A stretch of DNA of 64,000 nucleotides from Pseudomonas parakoreensis. Lineage in GTDB: Bacteria > Pseudomonadota > Gammaproteobacteria > Pseudomonadales > Pseudomonadaceae. Below the pieces are notes generated by a model, which was not told where the DNA came from, did not search any database, and saw only the letters and a program-made list of their open reading frames with translations. Below are positions 19,029-27,678 of this stretch, piece after piece (within the stretch, counting starts at the first letter, position 1; each line of letters starts with the position of its first letter). Location: NCBI RefSeq assembly GCF_021602155.1, contig NZ_BQHY01000007.1, positions 124,001-188,000 on the forward strand, written 5' to 3'. The position numbers were made by a program, and so were the translations under genes.

Positions 19029-19328
19029 ATGAGCATGCAACAACGCATCGAATCGACGCTGGCTCTGCTTCAGCCTGAACATTTGCAGGTGCTGGACGAA
19101 AGCCACATGCACAGTCGCGGGTTGCAGACCCACTTCAAGGCGGTGGTGGTCAGCGCGCAGTTCGAAGGCCTGAACCGGGTCAAACGCCACCAGAAAGTCT
19201 ACGGCACGCTCGGCGAGCTGATGGGCGAGTTCCATGCGTTGGCGCTGCACACCTACACCCCGCAGGAATGGGCAGAAGTCGGCGCCGCTCCGGCGTCGCC
19301 GACCTGTGCCGGCGGTAGCAAACATTAA
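19029..19328 (+). CDS. BolA family protein
   Basis: A 99-residue BolA-fold protein. The family elements are present: an N-terminal helix, HMHSRGLQTHFKAVVVS (second strand with a histidine, as in [2Fe-2S]-ligating BolAs), and the helix-turn with VKRHQKVYGTLGELM. BolA proteins pair with monothiol glutaredoxins in iron-sulfur handling and can act as regulators. Three starts are possible (GTG 19026, ATG 19029, ATG 19035); 19029 was chosen. It follows the DUF2059 gene and is closed by a REPIN and a terminator. Confidence 0.9.
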   Translation: MSMQQRIESTLALLQPEHLQVLDESHMHSRGLQTHFKAVVVSAQFEGLNRVKRHQKVYGTLGELMGEFHALALHTYTPQEWAEVGAAPASPTCAGGSKH

Positions 19329-19411
19329 GATCAAAAGATCGCAGCCTGCGGCAGCTCCTACATTGGATTGAGTTCCCTGTAGGAGCTGCCGCAGGCAGCG
19401 ATCTTTTTTGC
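19329..19411. repeat. REPIN-like inverted repeat, GATCGCAGCC...CTCCTAC type
   Basis: Inverted arms GATCAAAAGATCGCAGCC and complement, beginning next to the bolA stop codon. Third copy of this type in the window. Confidence 0.92.
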
Positions 19412-19422
19412 TAGAATCCGCA

Positions 19423-19451
19423 ACGCGCCGCTCAGCCGGCGCGTTTTTTTT
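19423..19451 (+). terminator. Rho-independent terminator between bolA and trhO
   Basis: Perfect 8-bp GC-rich stem (ACGCGCCG, loop CTCAGC, CGGCGCGT) followed by eight T. Confidence 0.88.
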
Positions 19452-19497
19452 GAATCCGGTTCACCCTTTGCGAGGGTAGCCACCTGGAGAAATACCC

Positions 19498-20439
19498 ATG
19501 ACACAACCGATTGTCGTGGCGGCACTGTATAAGTTCGTCACCCTCGAAGATTACGTTGACCTGCGCGAGCCACTGCTCAAGGCGATGGTCGACAACGGCA
19601 TCAAAGGCACGCTGCTGATCGCCGAAGAAGGCATCAACGGCACCGTGTCCGGCAGCCGCGAAGGCATTGATGGCCTGCTCGCCTGGCTGAAGAACGACCC
19701 GCGCATGATCGACATCGACCACAAAGAGTCGTACTGCGACGAGCAGCCGTTCTACCGCACCAAGGTCAAGCTGAAGAAAGAGATCGTTACCCTCGGCGTC
19801 GAAGGCGTGGACCCGAACAAGAAGGTCGGCACTTACGTCGAGCCGCAGGACTGGAACGCGCTGATCAGCGACCCGCAAGTGCTGCTGATCGACACCCGCA
19901 ACGACTACGAAGTGGCAATCGGCACCTTCGAAGGCGCCATCGATCCGAAAACCACCAGTTTTCGTCAATTCCCCGACTACATCAAAGAGCACTTCGACCC
20001 GGCCGTGCACAAGAAAGTCGCGATGTTCTGCACCGGCGGCATTCGCTGCGAAAAAGCCTCCAGCTACATGTTGGGCGAGGGTTTCGAAGAGGTTTACCAC
20101 CTCAAGGGCGGTATCCTGAAGTACCTCGAAGAAGTGCCGCAGGAAGAAACCAAGTGGCAGGGCGACTGCTTCGTCTTCGACAACCGCGTGACCGTGCGTC
20201 ACGACCTCAGCGAAGGCGACTACGATCAATGTCATGCCTGCCGCACACCGGTCAGTGTTGAAGATCGTGCCTCCGAACATTACGTGGCCGGTATCAGCTG
20301 CCCGCATTGCTGGGACAAGCTGAGCGAGAAAACCCGCCGCAGCGCCATCGATCGGCAGAAGCAGATCGAACTGGCCAAGGCGCGCAACATGCCGCACCCG
20401 ATCGGCTACAACTATAAACAAGCATCCACCGAGGCCTGA
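19498..20439 (+). CDS. trhO: Rhodanese-related tRNA uridine hydroxylase TrhO
   Basis: A 313-residue protein with the N-terminal UPF0176 domain ([12 protein letters not shown] around 41-52), a central rhodanese domain whose active-site Cys lies in [13 protein letters not shown], and a C-terminal Cys-rich part (CHACRTPVS ... CPHCW) that looks like a metal-binding knuckle. TrhO (YceA) oxygenates U34 of certain tRNAs to 5-hydroxyuridine using molecular oxygen, feeding cmo5U/mo5U formation. It lies two bases upstream of the DsbA-like gene and the two probably share a transcript. Confidence 0.93.
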   Translation: MTQPIVVAALYKFVTLEDYVDLREPLLKAMVDNGIKGTLLIAEEGINGTVSGSREGIDGLLAWLKNDPRMIDIDHKESYCDEQPFYRTKVKLKKEIVTLGVEGVDPNKKVGTYVEPQDWNALISDPQVLLIDTRNDYEVAIGTFEGAIDPKTTSFRQFPDYIKEHFDPAVHKKVAMFCTGGIRCEKASSYMLGEGFEEVYHLKGGILKYLEEVPQEETKWQGDCFVFDNRVTVRHDLSEGDYDQCHACRTPVSVEDRASEHYVAGISCPHCWDKLSEKTRRSAIDRQKQIELAKARNMPHPIGYNYKQASTEA

Positions 20440-20441
20440 TC

Positions 20442-21077
20442 ATGACTGCGCGCCTGCTCTATGTGATGGATCCGATGTGTTCCTGGTGCTGGGGGTTCGC
20501 TCCGGTCGCCAAGGCATTGGTCGAGCAGGCGCAGGCAGCGGGAGTGGAGCTGCATCTGGTGGTCGGCGGCTTGCGCACCGGTAGCGGTGCGGCGCTGGAG
20601 CCGACCACGCGGCGCTACATCCTTGAGCATTGGCAGGCGGTCACCGAGGCCACCGGGCAGCCGTTCAAGTTCGACGGCGCCTTGCCCGACGGTTTTGTCT
20701 ACGACACCGAGCCGGCCTGCCGCGCGATCGTTACCGCGCGCAGCCTGGCACCGGATTGCGCTTGGACGCTGGTCGGCCTGATCCAGCAGGCGTTTTACGC
20801 TGAAGGTCGCGATGTCACCCAGGCCAGTGTGCTGGTGGAGCTGGCTGAAAAGGCTGGCGTGCCGCGCATCGAATTTGCTGCCTTGTTTGATCATGCCGAC
20901 CAACACAAAGCGACTCAGGCGGATTTCACTTGGGTGCAGGATCTGGGCATTGCCGGATTCCCGACCCTGCTCGCCGAACGCAATGGCCAACTGGCCTTGC
21001 TGACCAACGGCTATCAACCGCTCAGTGAGCTGTCGCCATTGCTCGGCCGCTGGCTGGAGCGCGCAGCCTGTGCCTGA
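20442..21077 (+). CDS. DsbA family thioredoxin-fold oxidoreductase
   Basis: A 211-residue cytoplasmic thioredoxin-fold protein without signal peptide. The redox motif CSWC lies near the N-terminus in MDPMCSWCWGF, and the cis-Pro loop is GIAGFPTLL near residue 170. This resembles the FrnE/2-hydroxychromene-isomerase branch of the DsbA superfamily. The reaction in vivo is unknown. It is sandwiched between trhO (two bases) and the ABC exporter gene, whose GTG start overlaps its last codons. Confidence 0.85.
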   Translation: MTARLLYVMDPMCSWCWGFAPVAKALVEQAQAAGVELHLVVGGLRTGSGAALEPTTRRYILEHWQAVTEATGQPFKFDGALPDGFVYDTEPACRAIVTARSLAPDCAWTLVGLIQQAFYAEGRDVTQASVLVELAEKAGVPRIEFAALFDHADQHKATQADFTWVQDLGIAGFPTLLAERNGQLALLTNGYQPLSELSPLLGRWLERAACA

Positions 21078-22887
21078 CCGGGCCGATGACACGCCAGCCG
21101 TAAAGCGTGTCGACCGGCTGAGCTGGGCAGAAGTCCGGCGCCTGGCACTGCATCACAAAAAGTCTCTGTGGATCGCCAACGGCGTGGCCGTGCTGGCGAC
21201 GCTGTGCAGCGTGCCGATTCCGTTGCTGTTGCCGTTGCTGGTGGACGAGGTTCTGCTCGGGCATGGCGATGCCGCGCTGAAAGTCATGAACCATGTGTTG
21301 CCGTCGATGTGGCAGCAGGCGGCGGGTTATATCGGCCTGATGCTGCTGGTCACCCTGACGCTGCGTTGCAGCGCCTTGTGTTTTGGCGTGTTGCAGGCGC
21401 GGCTGTTTGCCCGGCTGGCGAAAGACATTGTCTACCGCATTCGCGTGCGCCTGATCGAGCGCCTGAAAAGGATTTCCCTCGGCGAATATGAAAGCCTCGG
21501 CAGCGGCACCGTGACCACGCATCTGGTCACCGATCTGGACACCCTCGACAAATTCGTCGGCGAAACCCTCAGCCGGTTTCTGGTGGCGATGCTGACCCTG
21601 GTCGGCACCGCCAGCATTCTGATGTGGATGCACTGGAAACTGGCGCTGCTGATCCTGCTGTTCAACCCGTTGGTGATCTACGCCACGGTGCAACTGGGCA
21701 AGCGGGTCAAGCACCTGAAGAAACTGGAGAACGACAGCACCTCGCGTTTCACTCAGGCCTTGAGCGAAACCCTTGATGCGATCCAGGAGGTGCGCGCCGG
21801 CAACCGTCAGGGCTTCTTCCTCGGACGACTCGGCTTGCGCGCGCAGGAAGTGCGTAACTATGCGGTCAATTCGCAGTGGAAGACCGATGCGTCGAACCGC
21901 GCCAGTGGTCTGCTGTTCCAGTTCGGCATCGACATCTTCCGCGCGGCAGCGATGCTCACGGTGCTGTTCTCCGACCTGTCGATCGGGCAGATGCTCGCGG
22001 TGTTCAGTTACCTGTGGTTCATGATCGGCCCGGTCGAGCAACTGCTCAATCTGCAATACGCCTACTACGCAGCGGGCGGCGCGCTGGCGCGGATCAACGA
22101 ACTGCTGGCGCGGGCTGACGAGCCGCAGTACCCGGGCGGCGTCGACCCGTTCAAGGGCCGTGAAACCGTGGGCATCGAGGTGCAGGGGCTGAGCTTCGGT
22201 TACGGCGATGAACTGGTGGTGGATCAGATGAACCTGTCCATTGCCCCCGGTGAAAAAGTCGCGATTGTCGGTGCCAGTGGCGGCGGCAAGAGCACGCTGG
22301 TGCAGTTGCTGCTCGGGTTGTACACGCCGTTGTCCGGCACCATTCGTTTCGGCGGTTCGACCCAGCAGGAAATCGGCCTGGAACTGATTCGCGAAAACGT
22401 CGCGGTGGTGCTGCAGCACCCGGCACTGTTCAACGACACCGTGCGCGCCAACCTGACCATGGGCCGCACCCGCAGCGACGAAGCCTGCTGGCAGGCACTG
22501 GAAATCGCCCAGCTGGAGGCGACCATCCGCGCCTTGCCGGATGGCCTGGACAGTATCGTTGGACGTTCCGGCGTGCGCCTGTCCGGCGGTCAGCGCCAGC
22601 GTCTGGCGATTGCGCGGATGATCCTCGCCGAGCCGAAAGTGGTGATCCTCGACGAAGCCACCTCGGCCCTCGATGCCGCCACCGAATACAACCTGCATCA
22701 GGCCATGGCGCGCTTCCTCAGCGGCCGCACCACGCTGATCATTGCCCATCGCCTGTCGGCGGTGAAGCAGGCGGATCGGGTGCTGGTGTTCGATGGCGGA
22801 CAAGTGGCCGAGGATGGAGACCACCAGCAACTGATCGCCGATGGCGGTCTCTACGCCAAGCTCTACGGCCACTTGCAGCGTCTGTAA
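21070..22887 (+). CDS. ABC exporter, fused permease and ATP-binding protein
   Basis: A 605-residue half-transporter: a six-helix type-IV exporter domain (about 40-320) and a nucleotide-binding domain (about 360-605). Walker A GASGGGKST, signature LSGGQRQRLAIAR, Walker B VVILDEATSALD and the switch His (IIAHRLS) are intact. It is related to lipid A/drug exporters; the substrate is unknown. The GTG at 21070 was chosen because it overlaps the preceding stop codon by eight bases, typical of coupled translation; an upstream GTG/ATG in frame would extend deep into the dsbA-like gene. Its stop abuts the stop of the convergent giant gene with no gap. Confidence 0.9.
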   Translation: MPDRADDTPAVKRVDRLSWAEVRRLALHHKKSLWIANGVAVLATLCSVPIPLLLPLLVDEVLLGHGDAALKVMNHVLPSMWQQAAGYIGLMLLVTLTLRCSALCFGVLQARLFARLAKDIVYRIRVRLIERLKRISLGEYESLGSGTVTTHLVTDLDTLDKFVGETLSRFLVAMLTLVGTASILMWMHWKLALLILLFNPLVIYATVQLGKRVKHLKKLENDSTSRFTQALSETLDAIQEVRAGNRQGFFLGRLGLRAQEVRNYAVNSQWKTDASNRASGLLFQFGIDIFRAAAMLTVLFSDLSIGQMLAVFSYLWFMIGPVEQLLNLQYAYYAAGGALARINELLARADEPQYPGGVDPFKGRETVGIEVQGLSFGYGDELVVDQMNLSIAPGEKVAIVGASGGGKSTLVQLLLGLYTPLSGTIRFGGSTQQEIGLELIRENVAVVLQHPALFNDTVRANLTMGRTRSDEACWQALEIAQLEATIRALPDGLDSIVGRSGVRLSGGQRQRLAIARMILAEPKVVILDEATSALDAATEYNLHQAMARFLSGRTTLIIAHRLSAVKQADRVLVFDGGQVAEDGDHQQLIADGGLYAKLYGHLQRL

Positions 22888-25800
22888 TCAGCCCCACAGC
22901 ACCTGCAACGCTGTCTCGCCGCCATCATGGCCGAACTGCTTCATCACCACCGAACAGGATTCGCACGGGCGCATGGTTGTCGCGATGTCGACCGAGCGGA
23001 TCTCCTTCGGATCGGGGTATTTCTCGCGCAGCACGCTGATCAGTTTGCTTTCGCTGTCCAGCGAGGTCGGCCGGCTGGTCTGCGTTGGCTGATAGGTTTT
23101 CAGATCCTTGATGGTCAGCGGCACGGCCAGTAATTGCCCTTGCTCGGTCACCTCCAGCGAGGTGCGCGGGAAGGCCGGGTTGTAGTCGATATTGATGTAA
23201 GTGGTGTTGCCGATCCGTACATGATTGGCGCCCATGTGGCGAAACAGCGGCAGGCGCTGGGTGCTGCCCTGAGCGCCGGAGACGCTGACGTAGACTTCCC
23301 GTTTACCGCTGGCCGTGGTGACTTCGGCGTAGGCGATGTTACGGGCGTTGAGTGGCCGTTCACGCACAGGCAACAGGTTGTGCAGTTTCTGCATGGCACT
23401 GTCGATACGCAGTGCTGCGTTGTTGTTGGCCGGGTTGATCGTCGGTGACAGGAACAACGTGTCGAAAATCTCTGCGGTTTTCTGCCGCAAGGCTTCCGGC
23501 GCTTCCTTGCTGCGCGCCCACGTGACGGCGCCTTCGGGCAGGCGGGTGACGATCATCCGGGTCGAGTGATCAAACATCAGCGCCTCGCCCGGACTGGTGT
23601 CGACTTTCAGCCATTTCAGATGGTTGGCCGGACTGGCCGTGGTGCCGATGGGAATCGCGATCTGCTCCATGGTCTGCATCGCGCGCTGCACCGATTCGAG
23701 GCCATGGATGCGTACGATGTTGTTGGCGTGCAGCGAGCCGGTGTAGACGGTCAGCAGTTCCGCACCGAGGCTGCCGTCGACCAGTTCGGCGGGGGCCAGG
23801 CGTTTGAATGTCAGCTGCCTGCCGGGGACTTTGCCTTTGGCGAAAGTGGCGAGGTAGTACTCATGGTTGTTGACCCGGAAAAATACGTGGGTGGCCGAGT
23901 CGTCGATGGCCGGCAGCAGCACTGCGCCGACCTGATGTGAATCATTGATCCCGTCGTAGGTACCGCCGGTTTTTATCCGGGCATAAATACCTTTGCGAAA
24001 CTGCAGCGTGGCTTGAATCTGCTGTCTTGGCATCAGCTTGCCCTGATTGAAGCCCAGGCGATGCAGGTCGCCGGTGAACAATCGCGGGCGGTTATCAATG
24101 ATTTGATAAAGCCTGGCATCGACCGCCAGGAACGTTCCTTTTTGCCGGGGCAGGGCGGCGGGCTCCGAAATCCGCTCGCCAAACCACGGCGCGTAACCCT
24201 TTTCCCTGTCGATCGTGCCGAGGGCGGGGGTCGGGGCGGGTTCTGCGGTGATGTAGCTGACGCGGCAGTCGCTCGCGCCCGGTGCACGACGGACCCGGCA
24301 TGGCAGCAGTGTCCAGTGCTGACTGTCATCGAGCAGATCGACCCGGCGCAGTTCATCGCCGTCGAGTCGATAGGGCACATTATCGATCAATACCGTGGTG
24401 CGTCCGCCAGCCTCGGGCATGAGTTCGATGCGCGTATCGGGCGCCAGCTCGATATCGACTTGATTATCGGTTTTTTTCACGACGCTGTAATGCGAACGCC
24501 CCAGCGAAAAATCGTGTTCGTGTGCGAGTAACTGAGGCCCGTAAGGGCGGTCGGACAGCGGATCGAGCAGGTGATACCGGGAACCGCCGACGTTGCGTAC
24601 CGGTACGTCGTCAATGCCCCTGACCACCGCCAATTGATCGGCAGGGTTCAGCGCTTTCCACCGACCGGCATCCAGCGCCTGGGGCAGGCTGCGTATCACG
24701 TCATAGTCAGCACTTCTGCCGGCCAGTCTCTTCAGACGCGCCACGGCGCGGTGTTCCAGATGCGCCACGGCCCGCACGGCGCCGATCACGCCTCGGCCTC
24801 CGAGCTTGAGCAAGGCAGGCACAGCGTCCAGCGGATTGAGGTTTCTCAAGCTCGAAACCAGCAGGTTCTTCGACAATTGCGCCATGCGTGGCAGTGCGAC
24901 GCGAATCGCCATTCTTCCTGCCACGGCTGCAAGACGGATGCTGCCGGCGACAAATTTGCCCAAGGGAATCGCGAACGAGACGATATCGAGGAACAGGCCG
25001 AGTACGCCCAGTGCGCGTTTCTCCGGACTGTCCGATTGCAGGTCTTCGAGACTGCCCCAGAACGGAATAAAGCCCTTGAGGGCATGAATCCAGTGCGTTT
25101 TGCTGGTGTCTTGTTCGAAGCGGGTTTTTCCCCAGGCGTCGCTGCGCAGCGCCTGCTCGTCGACATAGAACAGCTGCGTCGCGATGAATGAAGCGATTTG
25201 CGCAGTGCGTGGCGAAGTAAAGCTCAGGTTCGGCGAACTGTCGTGATGGGCCGCCGGGATCATCGAAACCGGGAGCGGCTTGCCCAGTGGTTCGAGGATG
25301 GCGATGCACCTGGCGTCGGGGGCGGGGGACGAACCGTTCCAGTGTGCTTGTCGATCAAATGGCAGGCGGCGGGCGATGAGGCGAGTGATGCGCTGGGCCT
25401 TGGTGCGTCCACGTTTAGGGGCAAGTGGTGGCATTAACAGACCGCCAATATGGGTACCGTCCAGATCTGCACGGTGGCGAATGATGCCGGCGCGCGGCAG
25501 GCATTCGTAGAAGCGGGACGGGCCCTGATACGTCACCTGCAGGACGAAACCCATGCGTGCCCGACGTGGCAGGATATTTTCCGCTGTTTCCAGGTGTGCC
25601 TCGATGTGCCGCGTCTGATCCCTGAGGCTGTGAATCCTCACTTCGCCGTGCTCCAGTGCCCGGCGTTCAGCCCACGGTAGCGTGACCAATAATGACTTGA
25701 TCAAATATTCATAGGCTTCGCGGGTCTTGCTCAGATAGTCGTCGAACTGCCGGTCAAACTCTGTCTTGATCTCGGGCAGGGTGCAATTGCTCGGGAAGCG

Positions 25801-27504
25801 TGAAAGGCGTCGGCCCCTATATTCGGTGTCGACAAAACCACTTTGCAGCCTGCCTTGCGGATTCAGGCTGATCCATTCGCTGGCGTTGCGGCCATCGCTG
25901 CTGACGTACCAGCGCGTGTCGTTGTTCAGCCCGCCAGAGGCATAGACCTCCAGCAGCGGCCAGGTATGCAATGCCACATCTTCGGTATCGATAATGTTGC
26001 GTCGGGTACGGTTGCGCGCTGAGTGATGGTAGCGTTTGAGGCGAATCGTCGTGTGATCGTACAGATCGTTGGCCAGTGCCTTGTCCAGTTCTTGTTGTGC
26101 CAGAGTGAGTCTGCGTGGCGGCTCGGTGTCCAGTTGCAGGATCGCCGCGTTCAGTTGTTTCTCGTGGTCTTCCAGAGCGTGCAGCGGCGCCTGACCGTCG
26201 GAGGCTTCGCTCGCGACAGCCAACGCTCCGGTGGCTGCGGTCCAGGTACGTGCGGCAGCCGCTCGGGTCATGGCGATCAGGGTTTGCAGGTCGCTGCTGG
26301 CGTTTTGACTTTTGTGCAGCGGCAGATCCACCAGTTGCTGGAAGCTCAAATACTCCAGCAACCCTGGATCAAGGGCATGAGCGAGGTGCACGCCATGCAC
26401 GAAATTGACCCAGACCACCGAGCTGGCGTAAGGCAGGTCGTCAGGGATGTCGCGCACTTGAAATTCCGGTCCGAATTGCGCCAGACAGACCCATCCCAGC
26501 AGGTGTTTCTCGATCTTCGTCGAGGTTCGGTCAGAATCCTCCAGATGCTGTAGAAAGTCCCGGCGAATGGTGGCGTAGCCGGCTCCGTAGTGAGCGCGTT
26601 GTTCGAGCGCAAAACCGGCCACTTCGGTCGAGCTGTGGTTGCCGGGCAGTTCGTACCACAGGCATAACGCTTCGAGCAGTAAACGCAGGCCGATATCGGG
26701 GACGGTCAGTTCATCGGGACGGGCACCGTACCATTGCAGCTTTTGCAGCAAGCGCAAGCCCAGGTCATGGGCCTGCGGGGTGTCGAGCAAGCGCTCCAGG
26801 CAGGTGGCGGGCTGCTGCTCCAGTTGCTGGAGGGTAAAAGGAGGCGTGACTTCGCTGGCCAGACTGTCGATGGCCGACAGGGATTTACCGATGAGCCAGG
26901 CGCCAATCACATCGTGAGCCGCGGCTTTGTCCTCGTCGCTCATCATTACCGTAAGCGTCGAGAGAGGTCGCAGACTCAGCCGGTGGCTGGCGCACTGTTC
27001 TTCGACTTTGCCGATCAGCCGGGTCAGTGCTGCGGCGTCCGGTGCATCCGCAAATGTGAACCCGGACTCACGCAGCAGTTGTGACAGCGGTAGCAGCCTG
27101 TCGGAACGCAGGTGTGCGCCTATACTCAGCAACGCTTGCTGAAACGCTTGAACGCTGCTGGAGGCGCGGCTGACGCTGTCGATGACATACCGGTCGATGC
27201 TGCCATCGCGACGGTTGAAGGAGAAGCTGCATTGATCAGCCGTGGCGTCGACTTGCAGCAGTGATCCTCTGGATGTCTGCAGGTACGCGGTCAATTGTGG
27301 TTCGCCGCTGTTTTCGAACAGCGTCTGCAGCATGTTTTGCGCCTGGTCTTGCGCTGCGCCCAGGCGTGAATGGGCCTGGGGCGCTAGGTAGTAGGACTCC
27401 AGTGGAGTCGAAGCGTCGAGGACCGCGCGCAGGGCAGTGATCATTGCGCGGTATTCGCTCTGTTGGGCAGTATGGCGTTGCAGCGCGGTTGAAAGTGACT
27501 GCAT
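22888..27504 (-). CDS. Giant dermonecrotic-toxin-like protein with C-terminal deaminase-like domain
   Basis: A 1538-residue protein without signal peptide. The N-terminal two thirds resemble the DUF6543/dermonecrotic-toxin-domain proteins of pseudomonads (recognised from memory). A hydrophobic helical segment near 820-900 (LGLFLDIVSFAIPLGKFVAG) is typical of the middle of such toxins. The last 150 residues (22891-23343) begin RNIAYAEVTTASGKREVYVS, continue with DSESKLI (Glu1485) and MRPCESCSVVMKQF (Cys1514, Cys1517), and end at ALQVLWG. That is the strand pair, xxE and PCxxC layout of toxin-type nucleic-acid deaminases. The ATG at 27504 has only a weak ribosome site; a GTG at 27555 is the alternative. 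No immunity gene follows; the next gene downstream is on the opposite strand. The toxin role and substrate are inference. Confidence 0.75.
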   Translation of the reverse strand: MQSLSTALQRHTAQQSEYRAMITALRAVLDASTPLESYYLAPQAHSRLGAAQDQAQNMLQTLFENSGEPQLTAYLQTSRGSLLQVDATADQCSFSFNRRDGSIDRYVIDSVSRASSSVQAFQQALLSIGAHLRSDRLLPLSQLLRESGFTFADAPDAAALTRLIGKVEEQCASHRLSLRPLSTLTVMMSDEDKAAAHDVIGAWLIGKSLSAIDSLASEVTPPFTLQQLEQQPATCLERLLDTPQAHDLGLRLLQKLQWYGARPDELTVPDIGLRLLLEALCLWYELPGNHSSTEVAGFALEQRAHYGAGYATIRRDFLQHLEDSDRTSTKIEKHLLGWVCLAQFGPEFQVRDIPDDLPYASSVVWVNFVHGVHLAHALDPGLLEYLSFQQLVDLPLHKSQNASSDLQTLIAMTRAAAARTWTAATGALAVASEASDGQAPLHALEDHEKQLNAAILQLDTEPPRRLTLAQQELDKALANDLYDHTTIRLKRYHHSARNRTRRNIIDTEDVALHTWPLLEVYASGGLNNDTRWYVSSDGRNASEWISLNPQGRLQSGFVDTEYRGRRLSRFPSNCTLPEIKTEFDRQFDDYLSKTREAYEYLIKSLLVTLPWAERRALEHGEVRIHSLRDQTRHIEAHLETAENILPRRARMGFVLQVTYQGPSRFYECLPRAGIIRHRADLDGTHIGGLLMPPLAPKRGRTKAQRITRLIARRLPFDRQAHWNGSSPAPDARCIAILEPLGKPLPVSMIPAAHHDSSPNLSFTSPRTAQIASFIATQLFYVDEQALRSDAWGKTRFEQDTSKTHWIHALKGFIPFWGSLEDLQSDSPEKRALGVLGLFLDIVSFAIPLGKFVAGSIRLAAVAGRMAIRVALPRMAQLSKNLLVSSLRNLNPLDAVPALLKLGGRGVIGAVRAVAHLEHRAVARLKRLAGRSADYDVIRSLPQALDAGRWKALNPADQLAVVRGIDDVPVRNVGGSRYHLLDPLSDRPYGPQLLAHEHDFSLGRSHYSVVKKTDNQVDIELAPDTRIELMPEAGGRTTVLIDNVPYRLDGDELRRVDLLDDSQHWTLLPCRVRRAPGASDCRVSYITAEPAPTPALGTIDREKGYAPWFGERISEPAALPRQKGTFLAVDARLYQIIDNRPRLFTGDLHRLGFNQGKLMPRQQIQATLQFRKGIYARIKTGGTYDGINDSHQVGAVLLPAIDDSATHVFFRVNNHEYYLATFAKGKVPGRQLTFKRLAPAELVDGSLGAELLTVYTGSLHANNIVRIHGLESVQRAMQTMEQIAIPIGTTASPANHLKWLKVDTSPGEALMFDHSTRMIVTRLPEGAVTWARSKEAPEALRQKTAEIFDTLFLSPTINPANNNAALRIDSAMQKLHNLLPVRERPLNARNIAYAEVTTASGKREVYVSVSGAQGSTQRLPLFRHMGANHVRIGNTTYINIDYNPAFPRTSLEVTEQGQLLAVPLTIKDLKTYQPTQTSRPTSLDSESKLISVLREKYPDPKEIRSVDIATTMRPCESCSVVMKQFGHDGGETALQVLWG
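22891..23343 (-). other. Candidate nucleic-acid deaminase domain at the C-terminus of the giant protein
   Basis: Encodes about residues 1388-1538 of the protein. Zinc-site candidates are Glu1485 in DSESKLI (in place of the HxE motif; a Ser or Asp would replace the first ligand) and the PCESC pair. The order strand hairpin, helix with xE, PCxxC helix, strand matches the deaminase fold, and the domain ends soon after the strand that follows PCxxC. Assignment rests on motifs only. Confidence 0.55.
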
Positions 27505-27678
27505 GGAAGATGGCTCTGGATGATTGAAAGCCGTCAGTGTCGAAGCATCGCGCACCTTGGGTGCGGTACATATGTATGGTCGGTTGCACGCTTCCTGGCT
27601 TGCCGGAAGGGGTAACGCCCCCTAGTCTGGCTTTAGCGGTCTCCCCTTGATGATGGCAGTACGTACGCAAAGGACCTC

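Noticed and set aside
22888-27504. Reading the giant gene as an Rhs or two-partner contact-dependent toxin
   Set aside because: No YD repeats, no haemagglutination repeats, no signal peptide, and no adjacent transporter or immunity gene.
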